Assembly (NCBI GenBank): GCA_030998225.1
Contig: JAPYXD010000686.1
Location: forward strand, 3,410,001-3,474,000
Direction of reading: 5' to 3'
From: Diplolepis rosae
Taxonomy: Eukaryota > Arthropoda > Insecta > Hymenoptera > Diplolepididae
Length of the DNA stretch: 64,000 bases
Position 1 is the first letter of the stretch; every line of letters begins with the position of its first letter. Below the pieces are notes generated by a model. It was not told the origin of the DNA and ran no database searches. It was given only the letters and a program-made list of their open reading frames with translations. Shown one piece after another: positions 30,654 to 42,872 of the stretch. Both the position numbers and the translations under genes were made by a program.

Positions 30654-31914
30654 TTGGATCTATAACTTAATTCGTGCGGTTTGCTAAGAGATGGCGTAAC
30701 TTGATTATTATTCCATCGTTCCAATATTCAGAACATGCGTTGGAAAGCTACAGTCATAATGCGTCTTTATCAGTATATGTCATTCATTTGAAGCGTAAAC
30801 AACAATAATTTTTTTGACTCAAATATGTTGAACATTGTGCCTGAAAAAGTGTGTTTACGGGGAGTTCTTCTTCATTACTTTAATATGAAGAAAACTGCTG
30901 CCGAAAGTTCTCGTATTTTGGTGCAAGTTTATGGTGAACATGCTCCAGCTAAGCGAACGTGCCAAAAGTGGTTTGCACGATCTAAAAGTGGTGATTTTGG
31001 CTTGGAAGACGAAGAACATCCTGGGCAGCGAGAAAAGTTTGAAGATGAAAAACTGGAAGCATTACTCAACGGAGATTGTTGCTAATCACAAGAAAAGCCA
31101 CTCAAGCAGACATTTCAAAACGTTTAAAAGCAGCCGGATACATTCAAAAGCATGAAAATTAAGTTCGACATGAACTCAAGCCGAGAGACGTTGAAATACG
31201 GTTCTGCATGTCCGAAATGCTGCTGGAACGCCACAAAAAGAAGTCATTTTGGCATCGGATTGTTACTGGTGATGAAAAATGGATCCACTACGACAACCCC
31301 AAGCGCAAAAAAATCATATGTGAAACCCGGCCAACAAGCCAAATCAACAGCAAAGCTGCTGGCGCAAAGGTAATGCTCTGTATTTGCTAGGATCAGAAGG
31401 GTGTGCTGTGTTGTGAGGTGCTGAAACCGGGTGAAGTCATCAATGGAGAACGCTACCGAGCGCAATTAATCCGTTTGAAGAGAGCAATAGCCGAAAAACG
31501 CCGGCAATATGCGACCAGACACGAGGCAATAATTTTCCATCATGACAACGCTCGGCCCCATGTTGCTATTCCGGTTACGAAGTATTTGGAAAACAGTGGA
31601 TGGAAAGTTCTACCCCACCCGTCTTATAGCCCAGACCTTGCTCCTTCTGGCTACTATTTGTTCCGGTCGATGCAGAACGCTCTCACTGGAATGCGTTTCA
31701 CATCAAAACAGGGAATCAAAAATTGGCTTGATTCATTTCTGGCCGTCAAGCCGGCGCAATTCTTTTGGGATGGAATCCACAAATTGCCAGAAAGATGGGA
31801 AAAAGTCATAACTTCAGATGGGCAATACTTTAAATAATACTATTGTACATGTTTTTCTTACATAAACGTTCAAATTTTGAAACAAAAACCGCAAAAATTA
31901 GGTTATAGATCCAA
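30654..31914 (+). mobile_element. mariner element, decayed
   Basis: Inverted ends TTGGATCTATAAC (30654) and its complement at 31914, 26 of 29 bp matching, flanked by TA on both sides. Length 1261 bp. The transposase is frameshifted (see the overlapping entry). Confidence 0.93.
30825..31837 (+). pseudogene. mariner transposase, frameshifted
   Basis: Three pieces in different frames, 30825-31085, about 31200-31390 and 31403-31837. The N-terminal HTH part reads VCLRGVLLHYFNMKKTAAES...AKRTCQKWFARSKSGDF. The catalytic region keeps GDEKWIHYDNPKRKK (first Asp) and FHHDNARPHVA (second Asp), but the third catalytic position reads SPDLAPSGYYLF, with Gly where mariners have Asp (APSD). It is therefore dead by both frameshifts and active-site loss. 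Normally it moves the element by DD34D cut-and-paste into TA. Confidence 0.9.
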
Positions 31915-31916
31915 TA

Positions 31917-32945
31917 TTTTCACAGTAGACAGTTAGTTCTTTAAAAGTATTCAGTACTTCAGATCCGAAATTTTAAACTTCCAATATGTTAACATAAGTG
32001 AAAATATGCTATCTGCCACTAGAGAAAGTTAGTCTCTAACGGTTCGAAGTAAATGTTTGGATTTTCAGATGAAGAAGTTTTAATCATTTGATTGGCTTCA
32101 TTAGTTTGTAGAAGAAACAAACTGATGATGATGAGTAAACAAATCCTCGACATGATGCTCATCGGGTTCCTAAAAGAAGTATATTATTTGTGATCAATGG
32201 CTGCTGCTTCGCTTCATACAAAATGTTTAAGAGTTGGCTAAAACAGACAAGAAATATATTAGTAGTCATACAGATTTAGAGCAACAACAACAACAACAAT
32301 TTGATGCATTTTTTATAAATTTTGTAGGTGATAAATTGTGCGAGGTAGAAGGCTGTAGAATTGGTTAAATTGGTAGATTATGTTTTATTCTTTTCTTGAA
32401 TGGAAGATTGTTCATTCTTTTCACATTAGAACTTTTATCTGTTCTGTTATGTCTTTTTCGTGAAAATGGATCGAGTTTTGAAAAATCAGACTTTGTATTT
32501 ACTTTTAAATGCTGGAAGTTATTATGAAGTTTATCATTTTTCTATTTTTTTAATTATGAGATCTATAAGCTTGTAAGCTGCTTGATCTTTTGCTTGTTTC
32601 GGTTCTCTACCGATTCCACTTTCTTTCATTTATTCGATTTCACAAGCGCTCATGTAAGTTGATGATGGACTTGAATATTTAGTGCGAAAAGTCAGCATTT
32701 GTGGTTGTGAGATTTTAAAGTTTTTGTAAGTATTTTGCAATTCTATAAAAGCTTTTAATTGGGAGGATTGATAGGAATTAGAGCCATGTGCCTTCATTTT
32801 TTAGAACCATTATTTAAAGTGTTTCCGTAACATGCTGTTTTCTTAGTTCAGGATCATATCCAAGACCAGTTATTTTGTGTTCACCTGTTTTGTTTTCTTC
32901 TACGAACTTTATTGCAAAATTTGGTGCTGATGGGTTTGTTTTAGA
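31917..32945. other. AT-rich stretch, decayed tail of the glycoprotein insert
   Basis: No open frame. Immediately left of 32949 the minus strand reads on for some 40 codons in a related composition before stops accumulate, so the viral-type insert probably extends into this stretch. Nothing else recognised. Confidence 0.35.
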
Positions 32946-32948
32946 TTG

Positions 32949-34688
32949 TTATTGTTTTTGGTCCTCGGAGTTTTGTTTCCCTTTACCGAAATGTAATAGA
33001 AAATTAGTTACAGAGTTCCAAATAGCACCTATTAAGTGAAATGACCATCTAAAAATAGTATAAAGTGCATAACCATGAATTATTGTATCACTTATTAGTT
33101 CAATGTCTCTAATGATAATGATTACACCTATAAATCCTGCGCCAACTGCACCGAAATTCGAAAATATTGTCCACATTTTTATCCAGGTTGAGTATGCGAT
33201 GTTTTCGATAGCTTCTTCATCTAATAGATTTAATAATGAGACGCCCTCATTTAATGTAGATTGTCCCACAATTCCGCGAACTAGTGAATTCAAAATCATT
33301 GTTTTCTCCGCGGGAAACATTATATGATCGCGTAATTTATTCAAATCTGATTGAGAATATATTCCACTTGTCGCAAGGTATGCTGGATTCGTGTATCGAC
33401 ATGTGGGCTTAGTTACGAGTTTCATGATTTCGGGTGGCAGCGATTCGATCAGTTTTGGAAGTATTTTATTATTATATGTACAACTTCTCCAGCGATTATT
33501 GACATATAACCTGGTCCTTTGATTAGGTGGTAAGCAAATTCATCTGGAGTCAGAATGGCCAAAATTAGGGTATTTTTGAAAATTTGTTGTTTTAGTTTAC
33601 ATTTTTGAGTTTACATTTACGTGTGTGAATAAATCCATGTTTTGAATGAGTGGTTTTTTATCTTAAAGAATAGAGGTTCCTGGAGTAACTTCAAGTATAA
33701 GTAATTTAGGGTGTTCAGTTGTGATCATTAAAAGATTACTAACTGGATTTTTTGCTTTTAGAGTTGGAACAAAATTTATATCTTGGGTTGTATGTGAATA
33801 TAATATATCTATGTTTTGTGTACTGTTATCGTTAGTTTTACTTGCGAAACCTTTATATAATATTTCATATTTATTAAAATTGCAAACATCATCTGGTAAG
33901 GGATTCCAGAAAGTTTGACCTTCCATATCAACACGATGAGATTCGAAGAGTGAATATGTGATTCCTGATCGCAGGTGAATTTTGTTTGTATTCAGATTGA
34001 CTGAAGTATAATATTCTTCAAGTGTTACTTTTATTACAGCTTGTACGATTGCATTATTCCATGTACCAAAAGGGTCTGAATATTGTGTTCCAGAACAATT
34101 TCCATTCACAGCTAAGAATCCAGCTAGTAATACGCTGTGATAAGATGTTTGGTTAACTTTTAAATTTGAGATTTGTAGGTTTTGGCCTGAAAATATTTTT
34201 CCTGATGAGTGTAGTGTGTCACATTGTTGATGTGAAAGTTCATGTATGTATTTACTTTGTCCATTAGTTACTGCTGAAATATGTGAATGCATTCCACAGT
34301 GAGATATAGTACGTCTAATGTTTTTCTTGCATTTCCTGACTTGGGTCGGTGTAAAATCAATAATTTGTAAAAGTTGAATGTAAGTTGTTTCTGCGTGTAA
34401 TTTAGGTTCAGGTATATCGCATTCTCCTCCTACCTCAAGCAGAGACAGTCTTGTTAAATTAATTTGATTGGATCCACAGTCGTATCCGATGATTGCTTCT
34501 ACAGCCGTTCTCATTAATATGAGCATGATTAAGGTTGTCAGTTTTTTCTTTCTGGACCCCTGTTTAGAAAGGAGTATCCTAGTTAAAAAATTTTCATTCA
34601 CCCGGTAAGAAGGTGTGAATTGAATTTCATTAATGTGCGAACAAATATCATCGAATTTGAAATGTTTTGAATAGGGTAAATGTGCCAA
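32949..34688 (-). pseudogene. Chuvirus-type glycoprotein fossil (EVE or captured env)
   Basis: Two open pieces on the minus strand in one frame: 33663-34688 (341 codons) and 32949-33425 (158 codons), separated by stops. The first has a hydrophobic signal-like segment near residues 49-67, then a cysteine-rich ectodomain opening with a YDC motif and containing the HCGMHSHIS motif and repeated Cys/N-glycosylation sites. The second has a hydrophobic, membrane-spanning-like segment ahead of a short polar tail. Cysteine layout and motifs resemble glycoproteins of arthropod chuviruses, a group whose envelope genes are known as endogenous copies and as captured env genes of insect retroelements. No nucleoprotein or polymerase sequence is adjacent. 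It is non-functional here; the 5' end abuts the transposon at 34673. Confidence 0.7.
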
Positions 34689-35852
34689 TTACTGCGGATC
34701 GAAAATCAAGACGGCTTTTAAAGTTAAAAAAAAAGATTTTGAGATGAAAATGTCGTCGCGAATTAATTTTTAAAGCAGTATTTGGTATTAAGTAAGTAGC
34801 ATGCAGTCCTTAAACCCTGACAAGAAACCAGATTTACTTAAAAAATGCGAATCTAAAAAAAATGTTCCATGTAGGTATTACTGCGGGTTTGCATGAATTA
34901 CTGCGCACCAATTACTGCGGAATCCCCAATTACTGCGCTCCAACTACTGCGGAAACCCAAATTTCTGCGCGTGTAATACTGCGATATTATTTTGAGTGAA
35001 CTTACAATTAATTTATGAGTGTTGAACATTTTATTTAATCTCAATTATAAAAAGTAAACACGACGAACCATTCTTAACAAATTAAGATTAATAATTTTAT
35101 TAATTTTATTTAATTTAACTTAAAATTATATCACTTGAGTTCCTCTTGCATCTTTAGCAACGATTAAGGAGTGTTGAACATTTTATTTAAACTAAATTGT
35201 AAAAAGTGAACATGAAGTATTTTTAAAAAATTAAGATTAAATAATATTATAACTCTTATTTAATTTACCTTAAAATTATATTACTTGACTTCCTCTTGCC
35301 TCATTAGCAACGATTTTGGAGTTTTCAACATTTTGTTTAATCTCAATTATAAAAAGTAAGCATAACGAAGCATTTGTAATAGATTGAAAGGTTATGCAGT
35401 GCCGCCTGACAGATCGCAGTAATTCATACACCTATGAAAATCATGTACCAAATACTGTTTTGGTAAAAAAATGATTAAAAAACGTATTTTTTGTTATTTT
35501 GCATAAATATTTAGAAAAATAAGATATTTACTTTGCAAAAAATAATATTACAATAAATATTTTATTTTCAGAAACGGAATTATAACAAGTTTTTCAGAAC
35601 ATGTTCATGACCTGTCAACAAATCTAAGCATTAAAACTATGGGAATTGGGAACATGAGAGTTTCAAATTGCAATCAATTAGCTACAAATATCGTAACTAT
35701 TAATAATTCGTTGATACTTATTATGCTTGAATTAGAAATTAATTGTTTTTAATTGTTCTGTAGCGTTATATATCTTTAAAACATTGTATATCATTAGTTT
35801 TATTTGAAACCGCAGTAACTGGGGCATCCAGAGTAATACCCACACTTACCCT
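34673..35852 (+). mobile_element. Non-autonomous transposon, family Z, copy 1
   Basis: A 1180-bp unit with short inverted ends AGGGTAAATGTG (34673) and CACACTTACCCT (35841-35852). The left end has seven or more close copies of the word TTACTGCG (34687-34995), several as ATTACTGCGG; the right end has CCGCAGTAACTGG and an internal CGCAGTAATTC near 35420. Subterminal repeats of this kind are transposase binding sites in hAT, P and related elements. No ORF. Copy 2 lies inverted at 36691-37837. Confidence 0.82.
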
Positions 35853-36690
35853 ACCTAATCAATTCCGTTTCTGAAATATACGTTTTAATTCCTTTTATCA
35901 TGAATACATTGTGTCCCATTTCAATCCCATTTAATATGATGATTATTTTTGCGAAGAAATGTATTCATTTTAATTATGATTCGAAGATAAAAATTGAAAT
36001 CAAGTTAATACATTTTAATACTGTAAGGCAAACTGGAATATTGAAGACATTTGAATTCTCTCTGGCGAGTGATAATTTGGAGCAAACCAATACAACTAAA
36101 TTACATCAGCCGATCTCAAAAATTGAAGTGAATTTAATACCATCTGACGCGTAGAAATTGCGAACAGATGAATTGTATGTAATTCCATACAGAAAACTGG
36201 GAAATTGGAATCAATTTAATCACTTTCGTAGGGTTAAAATTTGATGTCAATTTAATAAGTTCTGATGAGTAAATTTCCAATTTATTATTTTTTGCAGATT
36301 TATTTAAAATAATGTTCATAAAGTAAAAATAAATAATGTAAATAAATAATGAATAAAAAAATAATGTAATTAGTGGACATGAAATTAAATTGATTAATAA
36401 ATATTATTAATAGAAATTTTATTATTATTGAATTCAAATTAATTAGGAGAGTTTGAAATTTTTGTATTATATATAATATATATTGTATAATAATAATAAT
36501 AGTTTTTATTAATAATATTTTTTCATTTTATTAGGTTTTTATTCTATTATTTTTAAATTTGATTCTATTAATAATACATAATATATGTAATATATATTGT
36601 ATATTATATCGAAAGACCTGGGCTCGAATTCCAGGGACGGGTAGAGAGGATCTGTTTTTCACAGAAATGTTGAATTTGTAAATAATTACT
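35853..36690. other. Spacer between the inverted family Z copies
   Basis: AT-rich, without a credible gene. Near 36606-36650 the word CCTGGGCTCGAATTCCAGG looks like a tRNA T-arm/B-box, perhaps a SINE scrap, but no tRNA can be folded around it. Confidence 0.4.
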
Positions 36691-37837
36691 AGGGTAAGTG
36701 TGGGTATTACTGTGGATGCCCCAGTTACTGCGCTTTCAAATAAAACTAATGATATACAATGTTTTAAAGATATATAACTCTACAGAACAATTAAAAACAA
36801 TCAATTCCTAATCCAAGCATAATAAGTATCAACGAATTATCAATAGTTACGATATTTGTAGCTAATTGATTGCAATTTAAAACTCTCATGTTCCCGATTC
36901 CCATAGTTTTAATGCTTAGATTTGTTGAAAGGTCATGAACACGTTCTGAAAAACTTGTTATAATTCCGTTTCTGAAAATAAAATATTTATTGTGATATTA
37001 CTTTCTGCAAAGTAAATATTTTATTTTTCTAAATATTTATGCAAAATAACAAAAAATACGTTTTTTAATCATTTGTTTACCAAAACAGTATTTGGTACAT
37101 GATTTTCATAGGTGTATGAATTACTGCGATCTGTCAGGCGGCACTGCATAACCTTTCAATCTATTACAAATGCTTCGTTATGCTTACTTTTTATAATTGA
37201 GATTAAACGTAATGTTGAAAATTCCAAAATCGTTGCTAATGAGGCAAGAGAAAGTCAAGTAATATAATTTTAAGGTAAATTAAATAAGAGTTATAATATT
37301 GTTTAATCTTAATTTGTTAAAAATACTTCACGTTCACTTTTTATAATTTAGCTTAAATAAAATGTTCAACACTCCTTAATCGTTGCTAAAGATGCAAGAG
37401 GAACTCAAGTGATATAATTTTAAGTTAAATTAAATAAAATTAATAAAATTATTAATCTTAATTTGTTACGAATGCTTCGTCGTGTTTACTTTTTATAATT
37501 GAGATTAAATAAAATTTTCAACACTCCTGAATTAATTGTAAGTTCACTCAAAATAATATCGCAGTATTACGTGCTCAGAAATTGGGGTTTCCGCAGTAAT
37601 TGGTGCGCAGTAATTCATGCAAACCCGCAGTAATACCTACATGGAACATTTTTTTTAGATTCGCATTTTCTAAGTAAATCTGGTTTCTTTTCAGGGTTTA
37701 AGGACTGCATGCTATTTACTTAATACCAAATACTGCTTTAAAAATTAATTCGTGACGACTTTTTTATCTCAAAATCTTTTTTTTAACTTTAAAAGCCGTC
37801 TTGATTTTCGATCCGCAGTAATTGGCACACTTACCCT
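36691..37837 (-). mobile_element. Non-autonomous transposon, family Z, copy 2 (inverted)
   Basis: A 1147-bp inverted copy of 34673-35852, with ends AGGGTAAGTGTG (36691) and CACACTTACCCT (37826-37837). The TTACTGCG words appear as CGCAGTAAT on this strand near 37560-37640 and 37815. Small indels distinguish it from copy 1. Confidence 0.82.
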
Positions 37838-38113
37838 ATCTACTAAATAACAAAAATTATTATGTTTTATTCAATCGAAATGTAAATAATCAACTTTACC
37901 TTGATATATGGTATAAAATTATAATTAAGTTCAGTAATGAAAACATCATACATATTAAATTGCTTAAAATTAACTATTTGAAATTCTTTAAGTAAATATA
38001 AAACTTCATAAATATTGTTTTCTGAATATGAACATAAAATAATTAGTACATCTGAAGAAAGGGTGATAAAAGAAATAAGAATAATTCAATAAAATGAAGA
38101 CTTTTATTAAAAA

Positions 38114-40513
38114 CTACTGAGCATCAATGCTGTTCGGCATCGTGCAGACATACTGGTTTTGTTTAAAATCTAGGCCTACTATTTTGGACTTGATTTCTGA
38201 TAGGGTAATGGGTGAAAGTTCTACATTTTCAATGACCTTCCAGATATGGTGTACTTTTACATCCCCAACAAAAAAAGGTTGAAGGATCAATTCTTTAAGC
38301 TCAACCCAACATTTTACATTAGGTATAATTTTCAATCCGGTAAGTTGAGCGATTTTACCATTTTGTAACTGGATAATGGTATCGTTAAATTTCTCAGACT
38401 TAAGATATTTGTTGCTGCTGTAGACCTGACTGTTAAGCAGACATCTCGTGAACTCTTGTTCTTCTTGAAATTTGTTTTTGGGACTTTGGCCAAAGAAAGT
38501 AACATTTTCAAATTTAAGTGCGCATTTTCTTGCAGTTTTTCTACTGAAGAGATTTTCGCAGAAAGCGTTTACAATCTTTGAACGATTAGGATTTTTGGGT
38601 TGACATTGATAAGATAGACGTATAAGTCAATTTGCTGACATTTGTTCGACGCTTTTTGGACCATTTACCTTGTCTTTTAAAGAATGAATGTTGTGTTCAA
38701 AAGGAAATGCTGATGTACCCCAAAGAGGACCTGACATTCTAACAGAGTGAACAGCGTGTAAGAGAATGTGTACATTAAATGTCATTTTTTCGATTCCATA
38801 TAACATTTGGAAATTAGCAACAAAGATCATAAAATCTTCTTCGCACTTTCTTAGTTGTTCTTCGGTAATTTCCATTTGAAGCAACGCATAAATGGAATTT
38901 ACAAATAAAGCGTAATGTTCTAGCATATCTTTTGGTAGAAACTTTGACAAAATCGGAAGACTATAAAAAATTAGCCATGATTTCCAATGAGTCGCTTTCC
39001 ATATACTTTTGATGGATATCTTTTGGGGAACTTTGTGCAAATCACGTGGAGGGTGTATTAATAGAATTAGTTCATCGATTTCTCTACGTTGCGCTGGAGA
39101 TAAAACATTCTTATCCCATTCTGCCCACATCTGTTCAGTCACGCCTAAAATGGAATTACGTACATAATCTAAAGGAAACCCCCACACCATATCTACGTTA
39201 GGTTTTGAGCAGAAAGCAGATTCCCCCTTTACTTCTCGCACGGTAGGACAACCAAGACTTTTAACATTGGCTACATCCTCCATATGAGAACTATGATATA
39301 TTTATGCCTGCTTTATAAACATGCTGTCCATTGTGGTAGCAGTAACTACAACCACTGTATCCGTTATACTGAAGCCTATTTTGTAAGATAGGTCGAGCAA
39401 CTGAATCCGCGACAACACAGACTGGTGCGAATTTCAAAATGATTTCTTCGTCGTGCCCTGGTAATTTAATTTTAAGACCATCAGAAAGTAGACAGCGCGC
39501 TTGCTTCATGAATTCATTTATAAAGAGATTCATTAAATCTGGCTTTGGTTCATGACGAACAATCATTATACCAACCATCAAAATTATTTTAAACCGAATT
39601 TGAGGAGGTAAAAAGTTGAGTAGTATTTGAAGAGGCCAAAAACTTCGTTTTGACATTTTAAAAAGAGGTACACCGTCTGTACTAATTATGTACGTGAAAG
39701 TCTTCTTGTCAGACTGAACTGCTGATTTGTGTAATTTACTATCACTTATGTCTCGAAGAACAGAGTCGGAAGTTTCACTCGGATCAGTGCTAAGTTTCTG
39801 TGCAACAATACTAGCAATTTCTTTATCGCCGAATAGCAAACGCAACTGATACTTTAAGTCATTAGTCAAAAAATAATGAGGAATGCTTAGCACGATAAAG
39901 TGTTCTTTTTTACACTTGCTACATATCTTGCTTTGCCCTTTGATTTTTTTCTTAACAGAAGAGTGCAAAAGTTCTTCCTTTTTCGAGCACTGATCACAAT
40001 AAAAGTGATAGAAAATTTTGTCCGGTGGTGGATTGCATACTTGAGAAAGTTTATAATTTGACAATTTCAAGGTTTTGAACTCTGGTCCTGCAGAATTTTT
40101 TAACATTTCTACCAACCATTCGCGTTGCTGATGTGTACAACCGAATCTTACACTAAACGCAACTATAAGTTCTACAACGTCGTTTACAGTCATTCCCGAT
40201 TTTTCGAACATAATTTTTTGCCCATTCTCTAAAGATGAAAATTCCTCAGAAATCGAAGGCATTTCTTTCGAAGGAATTTTGTCTGTTGCTACAGATAATT
40301 TTTTTGTTGGTTGAGTTTCTGCAGAACTCGCTGTGCCAAAGAAATTGGGGCAATCATCTTCATTTTCCGTAATTGAATCGTCTTCACAGCTGTTAGCTTC
40401 ATAATCTTCTAGTGCATCTTCATTGGCCGGTAATCCTTGCTGTTCATTATTAGGAGGAAAGTTTGCGTCCTCGAATTGCGGCTGACTATTGGACGTTGCA
40501 CAAGTCTCAGCAT
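38114..40513 (-). pseudogene. CACTA/EnSpm-like transposase
   Basis: Minus strand. The coding block starts after a TATTATAG acceptor at about 40514 with an acidic N-terminal part, then CX2C zinc pairs (FYCDQCSKKEE, CSKCKKEH). The catalytic core follows: STDGVPLFKMSKRSFWPLQ (first Asp), CVVADSVARPILQNRLQYNG (second Asp), and the FPFEHNIHSLKDK segment near 38700, which holds the candidate Glu. This order matches the tnp2-type transposases of CACTA elements known from plants and animals. Lesions: a one-base frame change near 39288 and a TGA at 38627-38629; the frame then stays open to 38114, followed by AATAAA-type poly(A) sequence. A possible first exon lies at 41519-41360 (MSFNENEELFPRPKRYK). 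No CACTA tips were found. Confidence 0.72.
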
Positions 40514-40519
40514 CTATAA

Positions 40520-42872
40520 TAATAGCAAAATTATAATTGGAATAAAACACTTTCAAATATTCCAAATGCAATACTGCATTTTTTTCAAAATAGTAGCAAA
40601 GTAGTTGTATCGTTAAAGAAAATTGTGAAAAAGTATCAATACTGAAGTGAGTTCTTGGCCTGACGTTATTATCACATAGCATATAAAAATATTGGTTCAT
40701 AAAAGTTGAAAATAATATAGTATAAAAGAAATTTGTAATGTCTATTTTTAATTTTGGGTTGGAACAGTATTTTCAGATAAAATAGAAAATAGGGGAAAAT
40801 GATGCATTCATATAAACATTTAAAACTTCCAAGACATTAATTTTTAAACTTTAAATTTAATACTTAAAATTAGTCAATTGGCCAAAATTAGTCAATTGAT
40901 CCAGTTAGTATATAATTTGAATCGTTTTCGATTTCAAAATATGCAGCTATTAGGACTTGCGATTTAAAATTGAATTTTACAATCTTAAAGAATTAACGTA
41001 AATACAAGTTTTTCACTTTTACAGGCTATTAATTCAAAACACTATCTAATTAACAAAGGTTTAATGACAAATTATTGATTTTATAATGGAAATTTTCTCA
41101 ATTTAAATGTTTGACTGTATTATCGCTTGAACATTAAAATTTGAATTTCAAAAAGTTGCAAATTTTAGATTTTAATAAAACTGACACTAACTGAAGACTT
41201 CAAAGTTACTTGCAAATTGATATTAGAGAAAGTAGTGATGAGGATATTTTTGTATTGGAAGAGGGCAGAAAAATATCTGTGATAGGGGATGAGACGCGTT
41301 TCTCCACAGGATCGATATCCTATATTTAGTATCAGCATTGAAAACATATAAACAATAGAACTTATATTTTTGCGCTACTTCTGCCAATTTCAATTCTGAA
41401 GCCTCAGACCAGGTTTTCCTGGTTTTATCACTGACCATCGAAGGTTCATAATTAGGATCCAGCATTAACTTGTAGCGCTTCGGCCTCGGAAAAAGTTCTT
41501 CATTCTCATTAAAGCTCATTGTCCTCTACAAAAACTCTACAAGGAAAAATAGTTTCGATTATTTATTTAAACTTATTTATTTTCTAATTGTCAAACCTTT
41601 TTATCTACAGTGCAATGTCAATTAAATTAGAAAAATTAATTTCTAAACTCCACGACAGATAGGACATGCTGAGAAGGATGAATATTTCTTTAATATAAAA
41701 AATATACACTAGAGTGGATCGAAAAAACAAAGTTATGGAAATAGAAATTAGAACTACTCTCGGGCGCCGATTTTATGTGGGCCTCGCGGGATGCTCAGGG
41801 TGGGAGACAAACGCACTCCAGCGTGAAGCCCGCACAAAATGTGACAGTACCAAATCGGCTCCCGAGTGTATATGGAAAGGAAGTATATTTTTCCAGGTCA
41901 AAATTTTTCAGCAGGCTTTGAACGATCTTTTCCACATTCCGGAGATGTGGAAAAGAAATTAAAAAATATTTTTTAATGACAGCTTGAAAAATATAATTTG
42001 GAAAAATTTGGAAATGACCTTTTAAAAACAGACTTGTCAGAAACAAACTTACCACATTTTTTTTAATCAGTAAAATGCCTCAAATACCGGAAAAAATTCT
42101 TCCGTTTTTCCTGTAGATTTTAAAATTGTTTTTTGAAAACAGGGGTTCATTAAACGTAAATTATCGCCTAGAGAACGTTAAGTAAAGTAAACCAGAAAAA
42201 ATTGGAGAGACATTTAAGATCTCTGACAACCAGAAAAAATTAACATACACGAAAATATCAAAACTATGAGAATAAAAATTTTTTTAAGCATATAAATTTG
42301 ACTAACGCTCGAGTTAAAGACTTTCATCAATCGGCATCAAATTAATTATACATACTTGTTTAAAGACCTAATAAACTAGTTTTCCATATAATTTCGATTT
42401 CTGTAATTTTGTTTTTTCAACCCACCGTAAAACTGTATTTATAATACACACTACATAAAAGGTTATATGCACTAAGGAAATAGGTTTTATTACTTACCGA
42501 CTTTTATGTATGTCAAAACGTCTGGAAAACTGTATGTAATGAGTAAATTAAATTTCTTTCGCTTGCCTCTCTCTCAGTGCACCAAATTTGTTTTAAAACA
42601 CCTTACTTGCACGTTTTCGACGGGTAGACGGTTAACTTAAAACTTGTTTACATATTTTACATTTATGACATTTATGAACAGAGCTGGCGGACGGCTCATT
42701 TTGTTCGCAATTCAATTGTCTACAACTTTTCAATTAATGTTATTAACAAATTCCCTGTTGCTTGGAGCTTGGAGTTTCTGATACCGGCCGGCGTTTGTTT
42801 CAATTCGTTCGCGATCGATCACGATTAACTTATAAATAAATATAAAATTTTCTACACATCATCATTTTCATT
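40520..42872. other. Mostly non-coding; possible first exon of the CACTA-like gene
   Basis: AT-rich. The only plausible coding piece is 41360-41519 on the minus strand (MSFNENEELFPRPKRYKLML...), of unknown relation to the transposase downstream. 41750-41880 is GC-richer without a recognised feature. The stretch before 42873 must hold the BEN gene's promoter and 5' UTR; I could not place a TATA box or initiator. Confidence 0.4.

Noticed and set aside
31244..31465. 73-codon minus frame over the mariner
   Set aside because: Antisense shadow of the transposase frames.
36606..36650. tRNA-like T-arm CCTGGGCTCGAATTCCAGG
   Set aside because: No acceptor stem, D-arm or anticodon arm can be built around it in the AT-rich flanks; at best a SINE scrap.
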